64,000 bases of DNA from positions 682,001 to 746,000 of the forward strand of contig NZ_ATXG01000001.1 of the NCBI RefSeq assembly GCF_000421565.1. Direction: 5' to 3'. This DNA is from Agromyces subbeticus DSM 16689 (GTDB taxonomy: Bacteria > Actinomycetota > Actinomycetes > Actinomycetales > Microbacteriaceae). The notes under the pieces were generated by a model. It saw nothing but the letters and a program-made list of their open reading frames with translations, was not told the origin of the DNA and did not search any database. The position numbers and the translations under genes are program-made. The stretch's first letter is position 1; the number at the start of each line of letters is the position of its first letter. This document shows positions 53,914 through 63,642 of this stretch, in pieces.

Positions 53914-54819
53914 ATGTCGTGGCATGACGATTCTGACGCCGATGAGTACGGCGAGCAGCGTCCAGCCCGCGAGCGCAAGACTCCTGCGCAGCTCGCTCGG
54001 CGCGCGGCGGGCGCGGCCGGTCTCGTCGCCGGAATCGTGGTGCTCGTGGTCGGCGCGATCTTCGCGGTGAACGTCATCGGCATGGCCGCCAACCCCGGTG
54101 GATTCGCGGCGCCGCCCGCCTACGGGTCGAACATGGCGCTGCCGCCGATGGCCGGGCAGTCTGAGCAACAGGATCTGAACGCGCCCGCCGACGGCGACAC
54201 CACGACGTTGGACGACTCGTCGGGCCTCTCCGGTTCGGAGTTGGCGCCGGCGCCGATGGCGTCGATCGATCCCGAGTGGATCGCGAGCATCGCCTCGGCC
54301 ACCGACATCCCGGGCCGCGCGTTGTCGGCGTACGCGCTCGCCCACGTCATGATCACCGAGTCCGACGCCGAGTGCGGCCTCGACTGGGCGACGATCGCCG
54401 CCATCGGCGCGATCGAGTCGGATCACGGCAGTCACGGCGACACCGTGCTCGACGAGCAGGGCAACACCCGGCCGGCGATCATCGGCCCGGCGCTCGACGG
54501 CAACGGGGTCGCCAGCATCGAAGACACCGACGGCGGCCTGCTCGACGCAGACACCAACTGGGATCGCGCGGTCGGGCCGATGCAGTTCATCCCCTCGACC
54601 TGGGCCGAGTGGGCGAGTGACGCGAACGGCGACGACGTCTCCGATCCGCACCAGATCGACGACGCCGCGCTCGCGACAGCCCGGTACCTCTGCGCTTCGG
54701 GGCCGATGATCAGCGCAGAGACCTGGCGTGCTGCCGTGTTCTCGTACAACCACGACAACGACTACGTCGATCACGTGGCCCGGGTCGCGAACGAGTTCGC
54801 TCAGGCGGCCGCGGGCTAG
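53914..54819 (+). CDS. Membrane-anchored lytic transglycosylase (SLT_2/MltB-like)
   Basis: A 301-residue protein: cytosolic polar start, one membrane helix (LVAGIVVLVVGAIFAVNVIG, about 37-56), a low-complexity linker and a lysozyme-like domain with the catalytic Glu in AAIGAIESDHGSHG and blocks RAVGPMQFIPSTWAEWASD and ATARYLCASG. It cleaves peptidoglycan glycan strands outside the cell. A TACTGT -10-like box lies near 53865. Its end overlaps the convergent dehydrogenase gene by four bases. Confidence 0.88.
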   Translation: MSWHDDSDADEYGEQRPARERKTPAQLARRAAGAAGLVAGIVVLVVGAIFAVNVIGMAANPGGFAAPPAYGSNMALPPMAGQSEQQDLNAPADGDTTTLDDSSGLSGSELAPAPMASIDPEWIASIASATDIPGRALSAYALAHVMITESDAECGLDWATIAAIGAIESDHGSHGDTVLDEQGNTRPAIIGPALDGNGVASIEDTDGGLLDADTNWDRAVGPMQFIPSTWAEWASDANGDDVSDPHQIDDAALATARYLCASGPMISAETWRAAVFSYNHDNDYVDHVARVANEFAQAAAG

Positions 54820-55694
54820 CCTCGGCCGGTCATCATCAACTCCACCACGCTGGAGAAACTCTCACCGGAGTAACCGGCATCCATGCCGCGCCGGAAGAAC
54901 TCGAGCACCGTGCCCGGAAGCGTGCCATCGACTCCCGCGTCGGTGTTCGTGTGCAGCACATGCTCGGCACTCGCCATTCCCATGGCGATGCGGTCGACGT
55001 CGCCCGTGTGCTGGCCGTCATCGATGCGCTCGGCGTAGAAGGTGAAGAACCCGGGCAGCGAGTTCGCCGTGTCGACGGCATGCGGCAGGATGTCGGCTGC
55101 CGACAGGCCGTTGGCCTGCGCGAGGGCGATGGCCTGCCAGTAGCTCAGCATCGACGTCCAGAACATGACCATGCCGATCTGGTACATGAGCGCCGCCTGC
55201 CCGGGGTCTTCTCCGCGATAGTCGGTGCGCCCCGTGATCACTTCGAGCGCGGAACGGTGGCGGTCGAACGCGTGCTGCGGCCCGCTGTAGAAGGTCGACG
55301 ATTCCGCCCGGCCGATGCCTGACGGCGGTACCGTGACGCCGCCGGTGAGCTGCACGGCGCCTCGCTCGGCCGCCCAGAGGGCCGCGGCGCGTGCCTTCTC
55401 GGGCGTGTCGGAACTGAGGTTCACAATGGTGCGGCCGGCAAGAGCGTCGATTGCCGTCTCGAGCGTCGCGTACATGGCCGCGTAGTCGGTGAGGCTGAGG
55501 ATCACCAGTTCGTTGGCGGCGAGAGCCTCCTCGACGTTCGACGCGAGCACGGCGCCGCGCTCGACCAGGGCATCTGCGCGGGACGCGGTGCGGTTCCAGA
55601 CGGTGACCTCGTAGCCGCGGTCGAGGAAGGCACCGGCCATGGCTCGCCCCATGGGGCCGAGTCCGATGACGGTGACGGAATGGCGGGTGTTCAT
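54816..55694 (-). CDS. NAD(P)-dependent imine reductase/beta-hydroxyacid dehydrogenase-like protein
   Basis: A 292-residue two-domain protein: Rossmann motif VTVIGLGPMGRAMAGAFLDRGYEVTVWNRT (8-37) and the central helix region QIGMVMFWTSMLSYWQAIALAQANG. The substrate Lys of hydroxyisobutyrate dehydrogenases is not seen (the aligned region has Tyr/Gln), as in imine reductases. TetR operators lie upstream; the TetR gene at 55795 is divergent. Confidence 0.85.
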   Translation of the reverse strand: MNTRHSVTVIGLGPMGRAMAGAFLDRGYEVTVWNRTASRADALVERGAVLASNVEEALAANELVILSLTDYAAMYATLETAIDALAGRTIVNLSSDTPEKARAAALWAAERGAVQLTGGVTVPPSGIGRAESSTFYSGPQHAFDRHRSALEVITGRTDYRGEDPGQAALMYQIGMVMFWTSMLSYWQAIALAQANGLSAADILPHAVDTANSLPGFFTFYAERIDDGQHTGDVDRIAMGMASAEHVLHTNTDAGVDGTLPGTVLEFFRRGMDAGYSGESFSSVVELMMTGRG

Positions 55695-55708
55695 GCGTGC
55701 TCCTCGTC

Positions 55709-55772
55709 TAGAACGAACGCTCTATTCAGTGCGTGATGCGAATGTAGCACAGTCCTAAAACGAACGCTCTAT
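55709..55772. promoter_or_regulatory. Repeated TetR operators
   Basis: AACGAACGCTCTAT occurs at 55712-55725 and 55759-55772, each inside an imperfect palindrome of the form TAGAACGAACGCTCTA. One overlaps the start region of the dehydrogenase gene, the other the promoter of the TetR gene. Confidence 0.75.
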
Positions 55773-55782
55773 ATATTTGCGA

Positions 55783-55794
55783 TAGGGTGGCTGC
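55783..55794 (+). promoter_or_regulatory. Leaderless promoter of the TetR gene
   Basis: TAGGGT at 55783-55788, six bases, then ATG 55795. The same TAGGGT-N6-ATG layout is seen at 45510-45522. Confidence 0.55.
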
Positions 55795-56376
55795 ATGCAG
55801 ACCAACACGCGCGATCGGGTCGTCGTCGCCGCGTCGCGCCTGCTGCAGCGGCAGGGCTACGTCGGCACGGGAATCAAGCAGATCGCCCAAGACGCGCAAG
55901 CGACCCTGGGCTCGGTCTATCACTTCTTCCCCGGTGGCAAGGCGGCGGTCGCCGTCGCAGCGATCGAGCACAGCACCGAGGAATTCGCGACGATCCTGCG
56001 AACGGCTCTGAACAGCGAGGAGGCTGCGGTGTCGGCGGTGATGGCCTGCGCCACGCAACTCGCCCATGAACTCGCCGAGTCCGGCTGGATCGACGGCTGC
56101 CCGGTCACGGCGACCGCCCTCGAGACGCTCGGCACCGACCCCGAGATCCAGCAGGCGTGCGCCGACGCGATACGCAGCTGGGAGCAGCTCGTCAACGACA
56201 AGCTGCTGAGGTGCGGCTTTCCCTCGGACACCGCTGCAGAATTGGCGACGACCGTGATCTCGGCGCTGGAAGGCGCCGAAGTCACCGCACAGGTGAACCG
56301 CACCGCGGAACCGCTCCTGGTGACGGGTCGGCAGCTCGCCCGACTCGTCGGGTCGTACGACGCCGGCAGGGCTTAG
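55795..56376 (+). CDS. TetR-family regulator
   Basis: A 193-residue TetR protein; the HTH is TRDRVVVAASRLLQRQGYVGTGIKQIAQDAQATLGSVYHFFPGGKAAV and the C-terminal part resembles LmrA/YxaF-type repressors. Divergent from the imine-reductase-like gene, with shared operators. Its stop overlaps the convergent YdeI-like gene by four bases. Confidence 0.9.
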   Translation: MQTNTRDRVVVAASRLLQRQGYVGTGIKQIAQDAQATLGSVYHFFPGGKAAVAVAAIEHSTEEFATILRTALNSEEAAVSAVMACATQLAHELAESGWIDGCPVTATALETLGTDPEIQQACADAIRSWEQLVNDKLLRCGFPSDTAAELATTVISALEGAEVTAQVNRTAEPLLVTGRQLARLVGSYDAGRA

Positions 56377-57062
56377 CCGAGGCTGCCTCCGGATGCGGCG
56401 CCGCGAGCCTCGGCCGCCGCGGCCGCGGCCCGTTCGGCCCACTTCGGCGTCTCGCCGTAACGCTGGAACGCCACGAGCCGCCCCGCAGCGCTGTCGTCGA
56501 TGAGCTGCCCGAGTCGCCGTTCGCGTGTGGCCTCCTGCTTCGCGGAGAGCACCCAATGGGTGACCTGGCGACGATAGGTCGGTGTCGCGGCCTGCCAGAA
56601 GGCGGAGGCCGCGGCATCCGCTTCGAGTCGTGCCGCCGCCTCTGGAGGCAGCTCGCTGTTCGGGTTCTCGTGCGAGTAGACACCCGACCGGTCGTCGCGT
56701 CGCCGCTCGAACGCGGCGATGCCCGCCGGGCGCATGCGGCCCTCGGTGGTGAGCTTCTCGACGAGGGCGATGTTGACGCTCGACCAGATGCTGGCGGTCT
56801 TGCGCGGGGTCCACCGTTGACGACGGGCGTCATCGTCGATGCGCTGGGAGACCGAGTCGATCCATCCGAAGCACAGCGCCTCGGGCACCGCCTGCTCCCA
56901 GGTGAGGCCGCGATCGGGTACGTGCTTCTTGTAGAGCCCCATCCAGAGCTCGGTCGCCGTCTCGTGATTGGCCTCGAGCCAGGCACGGAACTCGTCGGGG
57001 CCCGAGAAGAAGACGGCGGGCCGCTCTGCGCTGCCGCCTGGAGTGCCGATGCTCGTGGTCAT
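56373..57062 (-). CDS. YdeI/OmpD-associated-family protein
   Basis: A 229-residue protein: FFSGPDEFRAWLEANHETATELWMGLYKKH, ALCFGWIDSVSQRIDD, RWTPRKTASIWSSVNIALVEKL and the C-terminal YRRQVTHWVLSAKQEATRERRLGQLI are the conserved parts. ATG 57062 is chosen over the upstream ATG at 57110 because the family starts there. Linked to stress resistance in some bacteria; mechanism unknown. Confidence 0.85.
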   Translation of the reverse strand: MTTSIGTPGGSAERPAVFFSGPDEFRAWLEANHETATELWMGLYKKHVPDRGLTWEQAVPEALCFGWIDSVSQRIDDDARRQRWTPRKTASIWSSVNIALVEKLTTEGRMRPAGIAAFERRRDDRSGVYSHENPNSELPPEAAARLEADAAASAFWQAATPTYRRQVTHWVLSAKQEATRERRLGQLIDDSAAGRLVAFQRYGETPKWAERAAAAAAEARGAASGGSLG

Positions 57063-57179
57063 GGCACGAGTCTGCCAGTCGGCGCCGTCACCGCGCCGGT
57101 GTGATGTCATTCAGGGGCACTGGGTACCAGCACTCTCGAACGCAAGCGCCGAGTGCCTTGTTTCCGGAGCCCCTCGGTG

Positions 57180-57198
57180 TAGTAGTATTATCCTACTA
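57180..57198. promoter_or_regulatory. Promoter with an operator around the -10 of the sugar ABC operon
   Basis: TAGTAG (57180-57185) and CTACTA (57193-57198) are inverted arms that frame TATTAT (57186-57191), a good -10. Such AT-rich DNA is exceptional here. A repressor binding the arms would cover the -10 directly. The regulator is not in the window. Confidence 0.55.
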
Positions 57199-57303
57199 AT
57201 TGATTCCTGCTCGTTCTGCTTGGATATCGATCACCGACGAGCAACGTAGCTGAGAACGGCCAGGCCACCAACGGAGGTGCCTGTGCGGAGAGAGGACTGA
57301 CCC

Positions 57304-58629
57304 ATGTACTCATTCAAGGCCAGCACCGGGCGACGACGCGCGTCCATCGCGGGAGTCGCGCTTGCCACGGCGGCACTGCTCTCTGGATGCGCCGTCTTCC
57401 AGGGTGATTCCGGAGCGTCGACGGACGGCGACGGCCTCGTCTTCTGGTCGATGTGGGAGCGGGGCGAACCGCAGAGCGAGGTGCTCCAGGGTGCCATCGA
57501 CGAATTCGAGGAAGAAGAAGGAATCACCGTCAAGGTGCAGTGGGCCGGTCGGGACGTCGGCACTCGCGTGCAGACGGCCACGAACACCGGTGACGTTCCC
57601 GACTTGGTCGACGACGCCGTCGAGGTGCTGCTCGCCGGCGCCGAGGCGGGCGTGTACCAGGGCCTTGCGTCGGTCTACGAGCGCGAGATTCCGGGGGAGG
57701 ACCAGACGGTTGCCGACGTGATTCCCGCGGAATACGTCGAGCCGTACATCAACGATGACGGCGAACCGATCGTCGTTCCGCACAGCGTCACCACCACGTC
57801 GATCTGGTACGACGGCAACAAGCTGCCGGGGGTGGCGGAGGCCCCACCCGCGACGTGGGACGAGTTCCTCGCACTCGTCGCCGAGGCGAAGGCGGCCGGG
57901 CAGACGCCGTTCGCGGCGGACGGCACCATTCCCGACTACAACGCCTACTGGCTCGGGCAGATGGTGCTGCGCCAGATGGGTCCGGGCTGGCTCAACGACG
58001 CCGCGCACGACGAGACCGGAGAGGCGTTCAAGGATCCCGAGTTCCTCGCCGCCGCGGAACGACTGCAGCAGCTGGTCGATGCCGGCTACTTCATGGAGGG
58101 CTATCAGGGAAGCAAACTGCCTGCGCAGGAGCAGGCCTGGGCAGCGGGCGATGCCGACTACCTGATGATGGGGTCGTGGGCGCCGCTCGGCAAGGAAGAG
58201 GTGGCACGAGAAGGCGCGAGCTGGCGAACGTTCCCGCTTCCGCTGGCCGACGGCGGAGTGAACTCGGTCGAGGCGAACCTGCTCGGGTTCGGAATTCCCA
58301 CCGACGCGAAGAACAGCGAGAACGCCGAGAAGTTCATCGCCTTCTTCATGGAGAAAGACCGCATCGGCGGGATTTCGTCGGAAGCCAACCAGCTCACGCC
58401 CCGGGCGGACGTCGAGCCGCCGGCCGACCTCGTCGACGTGGCAGCGATGCTCGAGAGCGCGGAGTCGGCCCACCGATACCTCGATGGTCTCCCGTCGGAG
58501 CTGCCTGACTGGTGGACCGGCGTGTTCCTCCCCGCCGACGACAAGCTGTTCTTCGGTGAGATCACGGCCGAGCAGTTCGTGGATCAACTGTCCCAGGAGT
58601 CCGCCGAGTTCTGGAAGAACAACGGATGA
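57304..58629 (+). CDS. Sugar ABC transporter, substrate-binding lipoprotein
   Basis: A 441-residue CUT1-type (family 1) extracellular solute-binding lipoprotein. The lipobox is LLSGCAVF; FWSMWERGEPQSEVLQGAIDEFEEEEGITVKVQWAGRD opens the binding domain and NVDLV/PHSVTTTSIWYDGNKLPG are typical. GAGAGAGGA precedes ATG 57304. First gene of a tightly packed operon; oligosaccharide ligand not identifiable. Confidence 0.9.
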   Translation: MYSFKASTGRRRASIAGVALATAALLSGCAVFQGDSGASTDGDGLVFWSMWERGEPQSEVLQGAIDEFEEEEGITVKVQWAGRDVGTRVQTATNTGDVPDLVDDAVEVLLAGAEAGVYQGLASVYEREIPGEDQTVADVIPAEYVEPYINDDGEPIVVPHSVTTTSIWYDGNKLPGVAEAPPATWDEFLALVAEAKAAGQTPFAADGTIPDYNAYWLGQMVLRQMGPGWLNDAAHDETGEAFKDPEFLAAAERLQQLVDAGYFMEGYQGSKLPAQEQAWAAGDADYLMMGSWAPLGKEEVAREGASWRTFPLPLADGGVNSVEANLLGFGIPTDAKNSENAEKFIAFFMEKDRIGGISSEANQLTPRADVEPPADLVDVAAMLESAESAHRYLDGLPSELPDWWTGVFLPADDKLFFGEITAEQFVDQLSQESAEFWKNNG

Positions 58630-59579
58630 CGGATCTCAAGCACAGCTCCGCCTCGTCGGCGACATCCGGCGCTGGCGGCGCCACGAGTCCGCTCGATGCG
58701 CAGCGTCGTCGACTGCGACTGCCGTTCATCCTGCCGGCCGTCATCTTCTATACCGTGTTCTTCGTCGCCCCGTCGCTCGCCTCATTCGTCATCAGCCTCT
58801 ACCGGTGGCGAGGGGCGGGGGACGAGCCCGAGTGGCTGGGCCTCGGCAACTTCCTCCGGCTGTTCAACGACGACATCTTCCGTGGTGCTTTCGTCAACAC
58901 GCTGATCGTGCTGCTGGTCGTGGGCGCGATCATCTTCGCGCTCGGGTTCTTCTTCACGGCGTTCGTCGCGGAGATGCGAGGAAAGCACCTGCTGAGGGCG
59001 CTGATCTTCTTCCCCTCGCTGGTCAACCCGGTGGTGTTGGCGATCGCCTGGGGGTTCATCCTCGACCCCACCAGAGGCGCGCTCAACACCACGTTGGAGG
59101 CGATCGGTCTCGGTAACCTGAAGCAGGTCTGGCTCGGTCCCCAGCTCATCTTCCCCATGATCCTGCTGACCATGGCTTGGATGACGGTCGGTCTCTTCAC
59201 CGTGATCCTCATGGCCGGCGCCGACCGGATCCCGGTCTCGTTGTACGAGGACTGCGACCTCGCAGGAGCGTCGATCGGGCAGCGATTCCGGATGGTGACG
59301 TTGCCGCTGCTGTGGGAAGTCGCTGCGGTCGCTGCGGTCCTCTGGGTGATCACGGCAGTGAAGGCGTTCGAGTTCATCTACGCCTTCGCCGGGGTCGGGA
59401 CAGCGCCACCGCGATCGACCTGGACCGCCTCGGTCTACGTCTACATGCAAGGATTCGGCAGCCAGGGGCTTCCTGAGCTCGGACGCGCGAGCGCGATGTC
59501 GGTCGTGATGCTCATCGTCGTCGGCGTTCTCGTGGTCGTGCTGCGAAGGCTGATGAGCCGACAGAAAGTGGAGTTCTGA
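58626..59579 (+). CDS. Sugar ABC transporter permease (MalF-type)
   Basis: A 317-residue permease with six hydrophobic helices and the EAA-loop region YEDCDLAGASIGQRFRMVTLPLLW. Overlaps the binding-protein gene by ATGA and the next permease gene by one base. Forms the channel with the downstream subunit. Confidence 0.92.
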   Translation: MTDLKHSSASSATSGAGGATSPLDAQRRRLRLPFILPAVIFYTVFFVAPSLASFVISLYRWRGAGDEPEWLGLGNFLRLFNDDIFRGAFVNTLIVLLVVGAIIFALGFFFTAFVAEMRGKHLLRALIFFPSLVNPVVLAIAWGFILDPTRGALNTTLEAIGLGNLKQVWLGPQLIFPMILLTMAWMTVGLFTVILMAGADRIPVSLYEDCDLAGASIGQRFRMVTLPLLWEVAAVAAVLWVITAVKAFEFIYAFAGVGTAPPRSTWTASVYVYMQGFGSQGLPELGRASAMSVVMLIVVGVLVVVLRRLMSRQKVEF

Positions 59580-60505
59580 TGGCCGTGCAGTTCGCTGACC
59601 AACGCACGTCGGAGCCGAGGCCGCGCCCGCGAGGCGGCACCGGACGTCTGCGGCGCGGTACCCCCGCCCCACTCGCTCGCCGTCGCACGCCACTGCGCAT
59701 GCTGGGGATGGCCGCGGTGTGGCTGTGGGTGCTGTTCAACCTCGCGATCTTCGTCTGGATGCTGTTGTCGTCGCTGAAGAGCGACGGAGAGGTCTTCGCC
59801 GATCCCTGGGGTCTGCCCAACGTCTGGCGCTTCGACAACTACGTGCGCGCCTGGGAGGGGTCGGATCTCGGGACGGCGACGCTCAACTCGGTATTCCTGG
59901 TTGCTGCGGCATCCGTCTTCACGGTCGCGATCGGCGCGCTCGCCGCCTATCCGCTGTCGCGGCTGCAGTCGCGCAGCAGCAATGTGACGCTGATGTACTT
60001 CGTGTTGGGCATGGGAGTGCCGCTGCAGAGCATCGTGGTTCCCGCCTACATCGCGATGGCGGGGCTCAACATGACGAACACCCTCGGCGGACTGTTCCTG
60101 CTCTACGTCGGGTTCTCCCTGCCGTTCACGGTCTTCCTGCTCACGGGGTTCTTCCGTACCCTTCCCACGAGACTCGAGGAAGCGGCCGCGCTCGACGGGT
60201 GCTCCGCGTTCCGAACGTTCCGAAGTGTGATGCTTCCGCTCGCGAGACCGGGAATCGTGACGGCGCTTCTGCTCAATGTCGTCAGTCTGTGGAACGAGAC
60301 GCTGCTCGCGCTCATCTTCATCATCGACGACGGCAGACAGACTCTGGCACTGGCGATCCTCGGTTTCTACGGGACCATGCTCTACAACAGCGCGTGGGGA
60401 GCGCTCTTCGCGGGAGTCTGCATCGTGGTGCTGCCGATGCTGCTCCTGTACCTCTGGCTGGGCAAGAACATCATGGACGGCATGACACTGGGAGCGACGA
60501 AATGA
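59579..60505 (+). CDS. Sugar ABC transporter permease (MalG-type)
   Basis: A 308-residue permease; basic N-terminus of about 40 residues, then six helices and the EAA loop EEAAALDGCSAFRTFRSVMLPLARPG. Partner of the upstream permease. Its stop overlaps the ATPase gene start as ATGA. Confidence 0.92.
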   Translation: MAVQFADQRTSEPRPRPRGGTGRLRRGTPAPLARRRTPLRMLGMAAVWLWVLFNLAIFVWMLLSSLKSDGEVFADPWGLPNVWRFDNYVRAWEGSDLGTATLNSVFLVAAASVFTVAIGALAAYPLSRLQSRSSNVTLMYFVLGMGVPLQSIVVPAYIAMAGLNMTNTLGGLFLLYVGFSLPFTVFLLTGFFRTLPTRLEEAAALDGCSAFRTFRSVMLPLARPGIVTALLLNVVSLWNETLLALIFIIDDGRQTLALAILGFYGTMLYNSAWGALFAGVCIVVLPMLLLYLWLGKNIMDGMTLGATK

Positions 60506-61644
60506 GCATTGACAACATGACGGATGAAGTTGCGGCTCTGATCGAGCCCACCGGCGTCGACGCCGTGTCCTTCAGGGGCGCCACGCGCTACTACCCGAAG
60601 TCGGATGTCGCCGCGCTCGACGGGTTCGACCTCGAGGTAAGCGCCGGCGAGTTCATGGTGCTCGTCGGGCCCTCGGGCTCGGGAAAGTCGACGGCGCTGC
60701 GCATGCTCGCGGGCCTCGAGGGCGTCGACGCCGGCAGCATCCACATCGGTGACGTCGATGTCACTCATCTGCCGCCGATCCAGCGGGACATCGCGATGGT
60801 GTTCCAGGACTACGCGCTCTACCCGCACATGACGGTCGCCGAGAACATCGGCTTCCATCTCAAGGTCGCGAAGGTCTCGCGCGCGGAGATCACGGCGAGG
60901 GTGAACGTCACCGCCGAGATGCTCGGACTCACGCCGTACCTCGGCCGACGCCCGGCAGCCCTGTCGGGCGGGCAGCGTCAGCGCGTCGCGATGGGCCGCG
61001 CGATCATCCGCCGTCCGAAGGTGTTCCTCATGGATGAGCCGCTCTCGAACCTCGATGCGAAGCTGCGCACGCAGACGCGCAACGAGATCGCCCGGTTGCA
61101 GCGCGACCTCGGCATCACGACGATCTACGTCACCCACGATCAGGTCGAGGCGATGACGATGGGCGATCGTGTCGCGGTGCTCCGAGACGGAGCCCTGCAG
61201 CAGTGCGACCGACCGAAGCGGCTGTACCAGCGCCCCGCCAATACCTTCGTCGCGACCTTCATGGGGACGCCGTCGATGGCGCTCCTCGATGCGCACCTCG
61301 ATGGGGAGGCGGCTGCGCTGCCGGGGCACGCGCCGATCGCGCTCACTCGCGAGCAGCGGGCAGCGCTGACAGGTGGGCATGTGATCGTCGGCGTGCGGCC
61401 CGACGCCGTCTCGGTCGTGCCGGCCGGTCAGGGCATTCCGGGCACCGTCGAGGTGATCGAGGAGCTCGGAAACGAATCCTTCCTCTACGTGAGAGCCGAG
61501 TTGGCAGGACAATCGGCCACCATCGCGGTGCAGGACCGTGACGGCGTCATGGAGATCGCACCCGGAGCGATGGTGGGTCTTCGGGTGTCGCCCGACATGG
61601 TCCATCTCTTCGACGGTGGAACCGGCCTGCGCCTGCCCGACTGA
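60502..61644 (+). CDS. Sugar ABC transporter ATPase (UgpC/MsmK-type)
   Basis: A 380-residue CUT1 ATPase: Walker A GPSGSGKS, Q-loop FQDYALYPHM, signature LSGGQRQRVAMGRAI, Walker B VFLMDEPLSNLD and switch THDQ, then a C-terminal TOBE domain. Many actinobacterial CUT1 operons lack their own ATPase; here one is included, which suggests a self-contained import system. Confidence 0.93.
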   Translation: MSIDNMTDEVAALIEPTGVDAVSFRGATRYYPKSDVAALDGFDLEVSAGEFMVLVGPSGSGKSTALRMLAGLEGVDAGSIHIGDVDVTHLPPIQRDIAMVFQDYALYPHMTVAENIGFHLKVAKVSRAEITARVNVTAEMLGLTPYLGRRPAALSGGQRQRVAMGRAIIRRPKVFLMDEPLSNLDAKLRTQTRNEIARLQRDLGITTIYVTHDQVEAMTMGDRVAVLRDGALQQCDRPKRLYQRPANTFVATFMGTPSMALLDAHLDGEAAALPGHAPIALTREQRAALTGGHVIVGVRPDAVSVVPAGQGIPGTVEVIEELGNESFLYVRAELAGQSATIAVQDRDGVMEIAPGAMVGLRVSPDMVHLFDGGTGLRLPD

Positions 61645-61681
61645 CCAGCTCTCTTCCCCGTCGACGAATGGACGACCTCCG

Positions 61682-63640
61682 ATGACCACGCTTCACCTCG
61701 ATTCACTGCGCCTGCCCTCCGCCGACCTGGGCCCTCTCAATCCGCTGGCGCCGCTCGTTCGCTCCGGCGACCCGCACGAGGGCCTTCCACCAGAGATCGA
61801 CGATCCGGCGATGCTCGAGAGGGTCGGGTACGGGCGGCTGCGCTCGCTGATGCCCTACCTCACCCAAGACGGGTACCACCGTGTGCGCACCGACCGCGAG
61901 CAGCCGACCGCGGTGCTCGAGAACGAGCTGCTGCGAGCGACCTTCCTGCTCGGGCTCGGAGGGCGACTGTGGTCGCTGATCCACAAGCCGACCGGCAGGG
62001 AACTGCTCTATCGGAACTCGGTCTTCCAGCCCGGCAACCTGGGGCTGCGCAATGCCTGGTTCGCTGGCGGCGCCGAATGGAACCTCGGCACCACCGGGCA
62101 CACGGCGCTCACCTGCGAACCCCTGCACGCCGTTCGGGTCGATGACGCCGACGGCACGCCGGTGCTGCGCCTCTACGAGTACGAGCGGTCGCGGGAGCTG
62201 CTGTTCAGCATCGATTTCTCGCTCCCCGAGGGCTCGGCGGTGCTGCTCGCCGCCGTGAGGATCACGAACCCGAACGCCGATCCTGTTCCGCTGTACTGGT
62301 GGTCGAACATCGCGGTCCCCGAGCACGATGACGTTCGTGTGATCGCCCCGGCGAACCAGGCGTTCCACTACGCATACGATCGGGGATTGCACGTCATCCC
62401 CGTTCCGGAGCACGGTGGGCGAGACGTCAGCTACCCCGCCACGGCTCCCGGCGCAGCCGACTGGTTCTTCGACTGCCGTGCGGCGGGGCGGCCGTGGATC
62501 GCGGCGCTCGATGGCGAGGGCCATGGTCTCGTGCACGTCTCGACGGAGCGGCTCGTCGGCCGCAAGCTCTTCGCCTGGGGGAACGGCGTCGGCGGTCGCA
62601 ACTGGCAGGAGTTCCTCTGCGGCCCCGGTGAGCGCTACCTGGAGATCCAGGGGGGAGCCGCCGCGACACAGTTCGAGCACGAGCGTTTGGCTGCAGGGGA
62701 GACGTGCTCGTGGGTGGAGGCATTCGGCTTCGCGGAGGCGGATCCGCAGGCGGTGCATGGCGCGTGGGGCGATGCGCAGCGTGCCGTCGAGCGCGTCGCC
62801 AAGGAGCTCGCACCGCGCGCGCTCCTCGAGAACGAGCTGGCGGCAGCTGCTCGGCGCAGAGACCTCCCGCCCACGGACGTGCTGCATCGGGGCTCCGGAT
62901 GGGGCGCACTCGAGGAGCGGCGCCGGGAGCTGGCCGGAGAGCCGGCACTGGCGTCGCCGGGAACGCCGTTCATCGCCGAAACGCTCGGGCCCGAGCAGGC
63001 GGTCTGGATGGAACTGCTCGCGACCGGAGAGCTCCCGGTCGCCGACCCCGATGAGGCCCCCCGCTCGTACGTCGTGGGCGAGGGGTGGCGGCGGCCTCTC
63101 GAATCGGCCGGCGACGATTGGAACTCGTGGATGCACCGTGGCCTCGCCCGCTGGCACGCGGGGGATCGGGATGGCGCCTACGCCGCGACCGCACGCTCGG
63201 TTGAACTCCAGCCGACGGCCTGGTCGCTGCGCAACCTGGCGGCAATGGAACGCGCGGCCGGACGAGCAGATCGCGCGGCCGAGCACTTCCTCGCTGCTAG
63301 GAAGCACGCCCCCGAGCTGCGACCGCTGCTCATCGAGACGCTCGTCGCCCTCATCGAGGCCGGATCGGCCGGGGAAGCGCTCGAGATCATCGATGCGCTG
63401 GACGCTCGTGAGCGAGTTGTTCGTCGGGTCCGCATGATCGAGCTCCGGGCCGCCCTGGCATCCGGCGAACTGGAACGGGCCGCCGCGCTGCTCGAGGGCC
63501 ATCTCGTGGCCGAGCTCGTGCCCGACGACCTGCAGGAGGGAGAGGACTCCCTCTTCGCTCTGTGGACCGAGTTCCATGCGCTTCGCGGAACCGATCCTGT
63601 ACCGGCGCTTCCCGCCGAACTCGACTTCCGGATGGGCTGA
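61682..63640 (+). CDS. DUF5107/TPR protein of the sugar operon
   Basis: A 652-residue protein: an N-terminal DUF5107 domain of the galactose-mutarotase-like beta-supersandwich kind (LENELLRATFLLGLGGRLWSLIHKPTGRELLYRN, NAWFAGGAEWNLGTTGHT, IQGGAAATQFE) to about residue 390, and a C-terminal TPR region (about 480-640, with GDRDGAYAATARSVELQPTAW and AAEHFLAARKHAPELRPLL). No signal peptide, so it is cytosolic. It likely processes or senses the imported sugar. ATG 61682 follows the ATPase gene by 37 bases. Confidence 0.8.
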   Translation: MTTLHLDSLRLPSADLGPLNPLAPLVRSGDPHEGLPPEIDDPAMLERVGYGRLRSLMPYLTQDGYHRVRTDREQPTAVLENELLRATFLLGLGGRLWSLIHKPTGRELLYRNSVFQPGNLGLRNAWFAGGAEWNLGTTGHTALTCEPLHAVRVDDADGTPVLRLYEYERSRELLFSIDFSLPEGSAVLLAAVRITNPNADPVPLYWWSNIAVPEHDDVRVIAPANQAFHYAYDRGLHVIPVPEHGGRDVSYPATAPGAADWFFDCRAAGRPWIAALDGEGHGLVHVSTERLVGRKLFAWGNGVGGRNWQEFLCGPGERYLEIQGGAAATQFEHERLAAGETCSWVEAFGFAEADPQAVHGAWGDAQRAVERVAKELAPRALLENELAAAARRRDLPPTDVLHRGSGWGALEERRRELAGEPALASPGTPFIAETLGPEQAVWMELLATGELPVADPDEAPRSYVVGEGWRRPLESAGDDWNSWMHRGLARWHAGDRDGAYAATARSVELQPTAWSLRNLAAMERAAGRADRAAEHFLAARKHAPELRPLLIETLVALIEAGSAGEALEIIDALDARERVVRRVRMIELRAALASGELERAAALLEGHLVAELVPDDLQEGEDSLFALWTEFHALRGTDPVPALPAELDFRMG

Positions 63641-63642
63641 AC

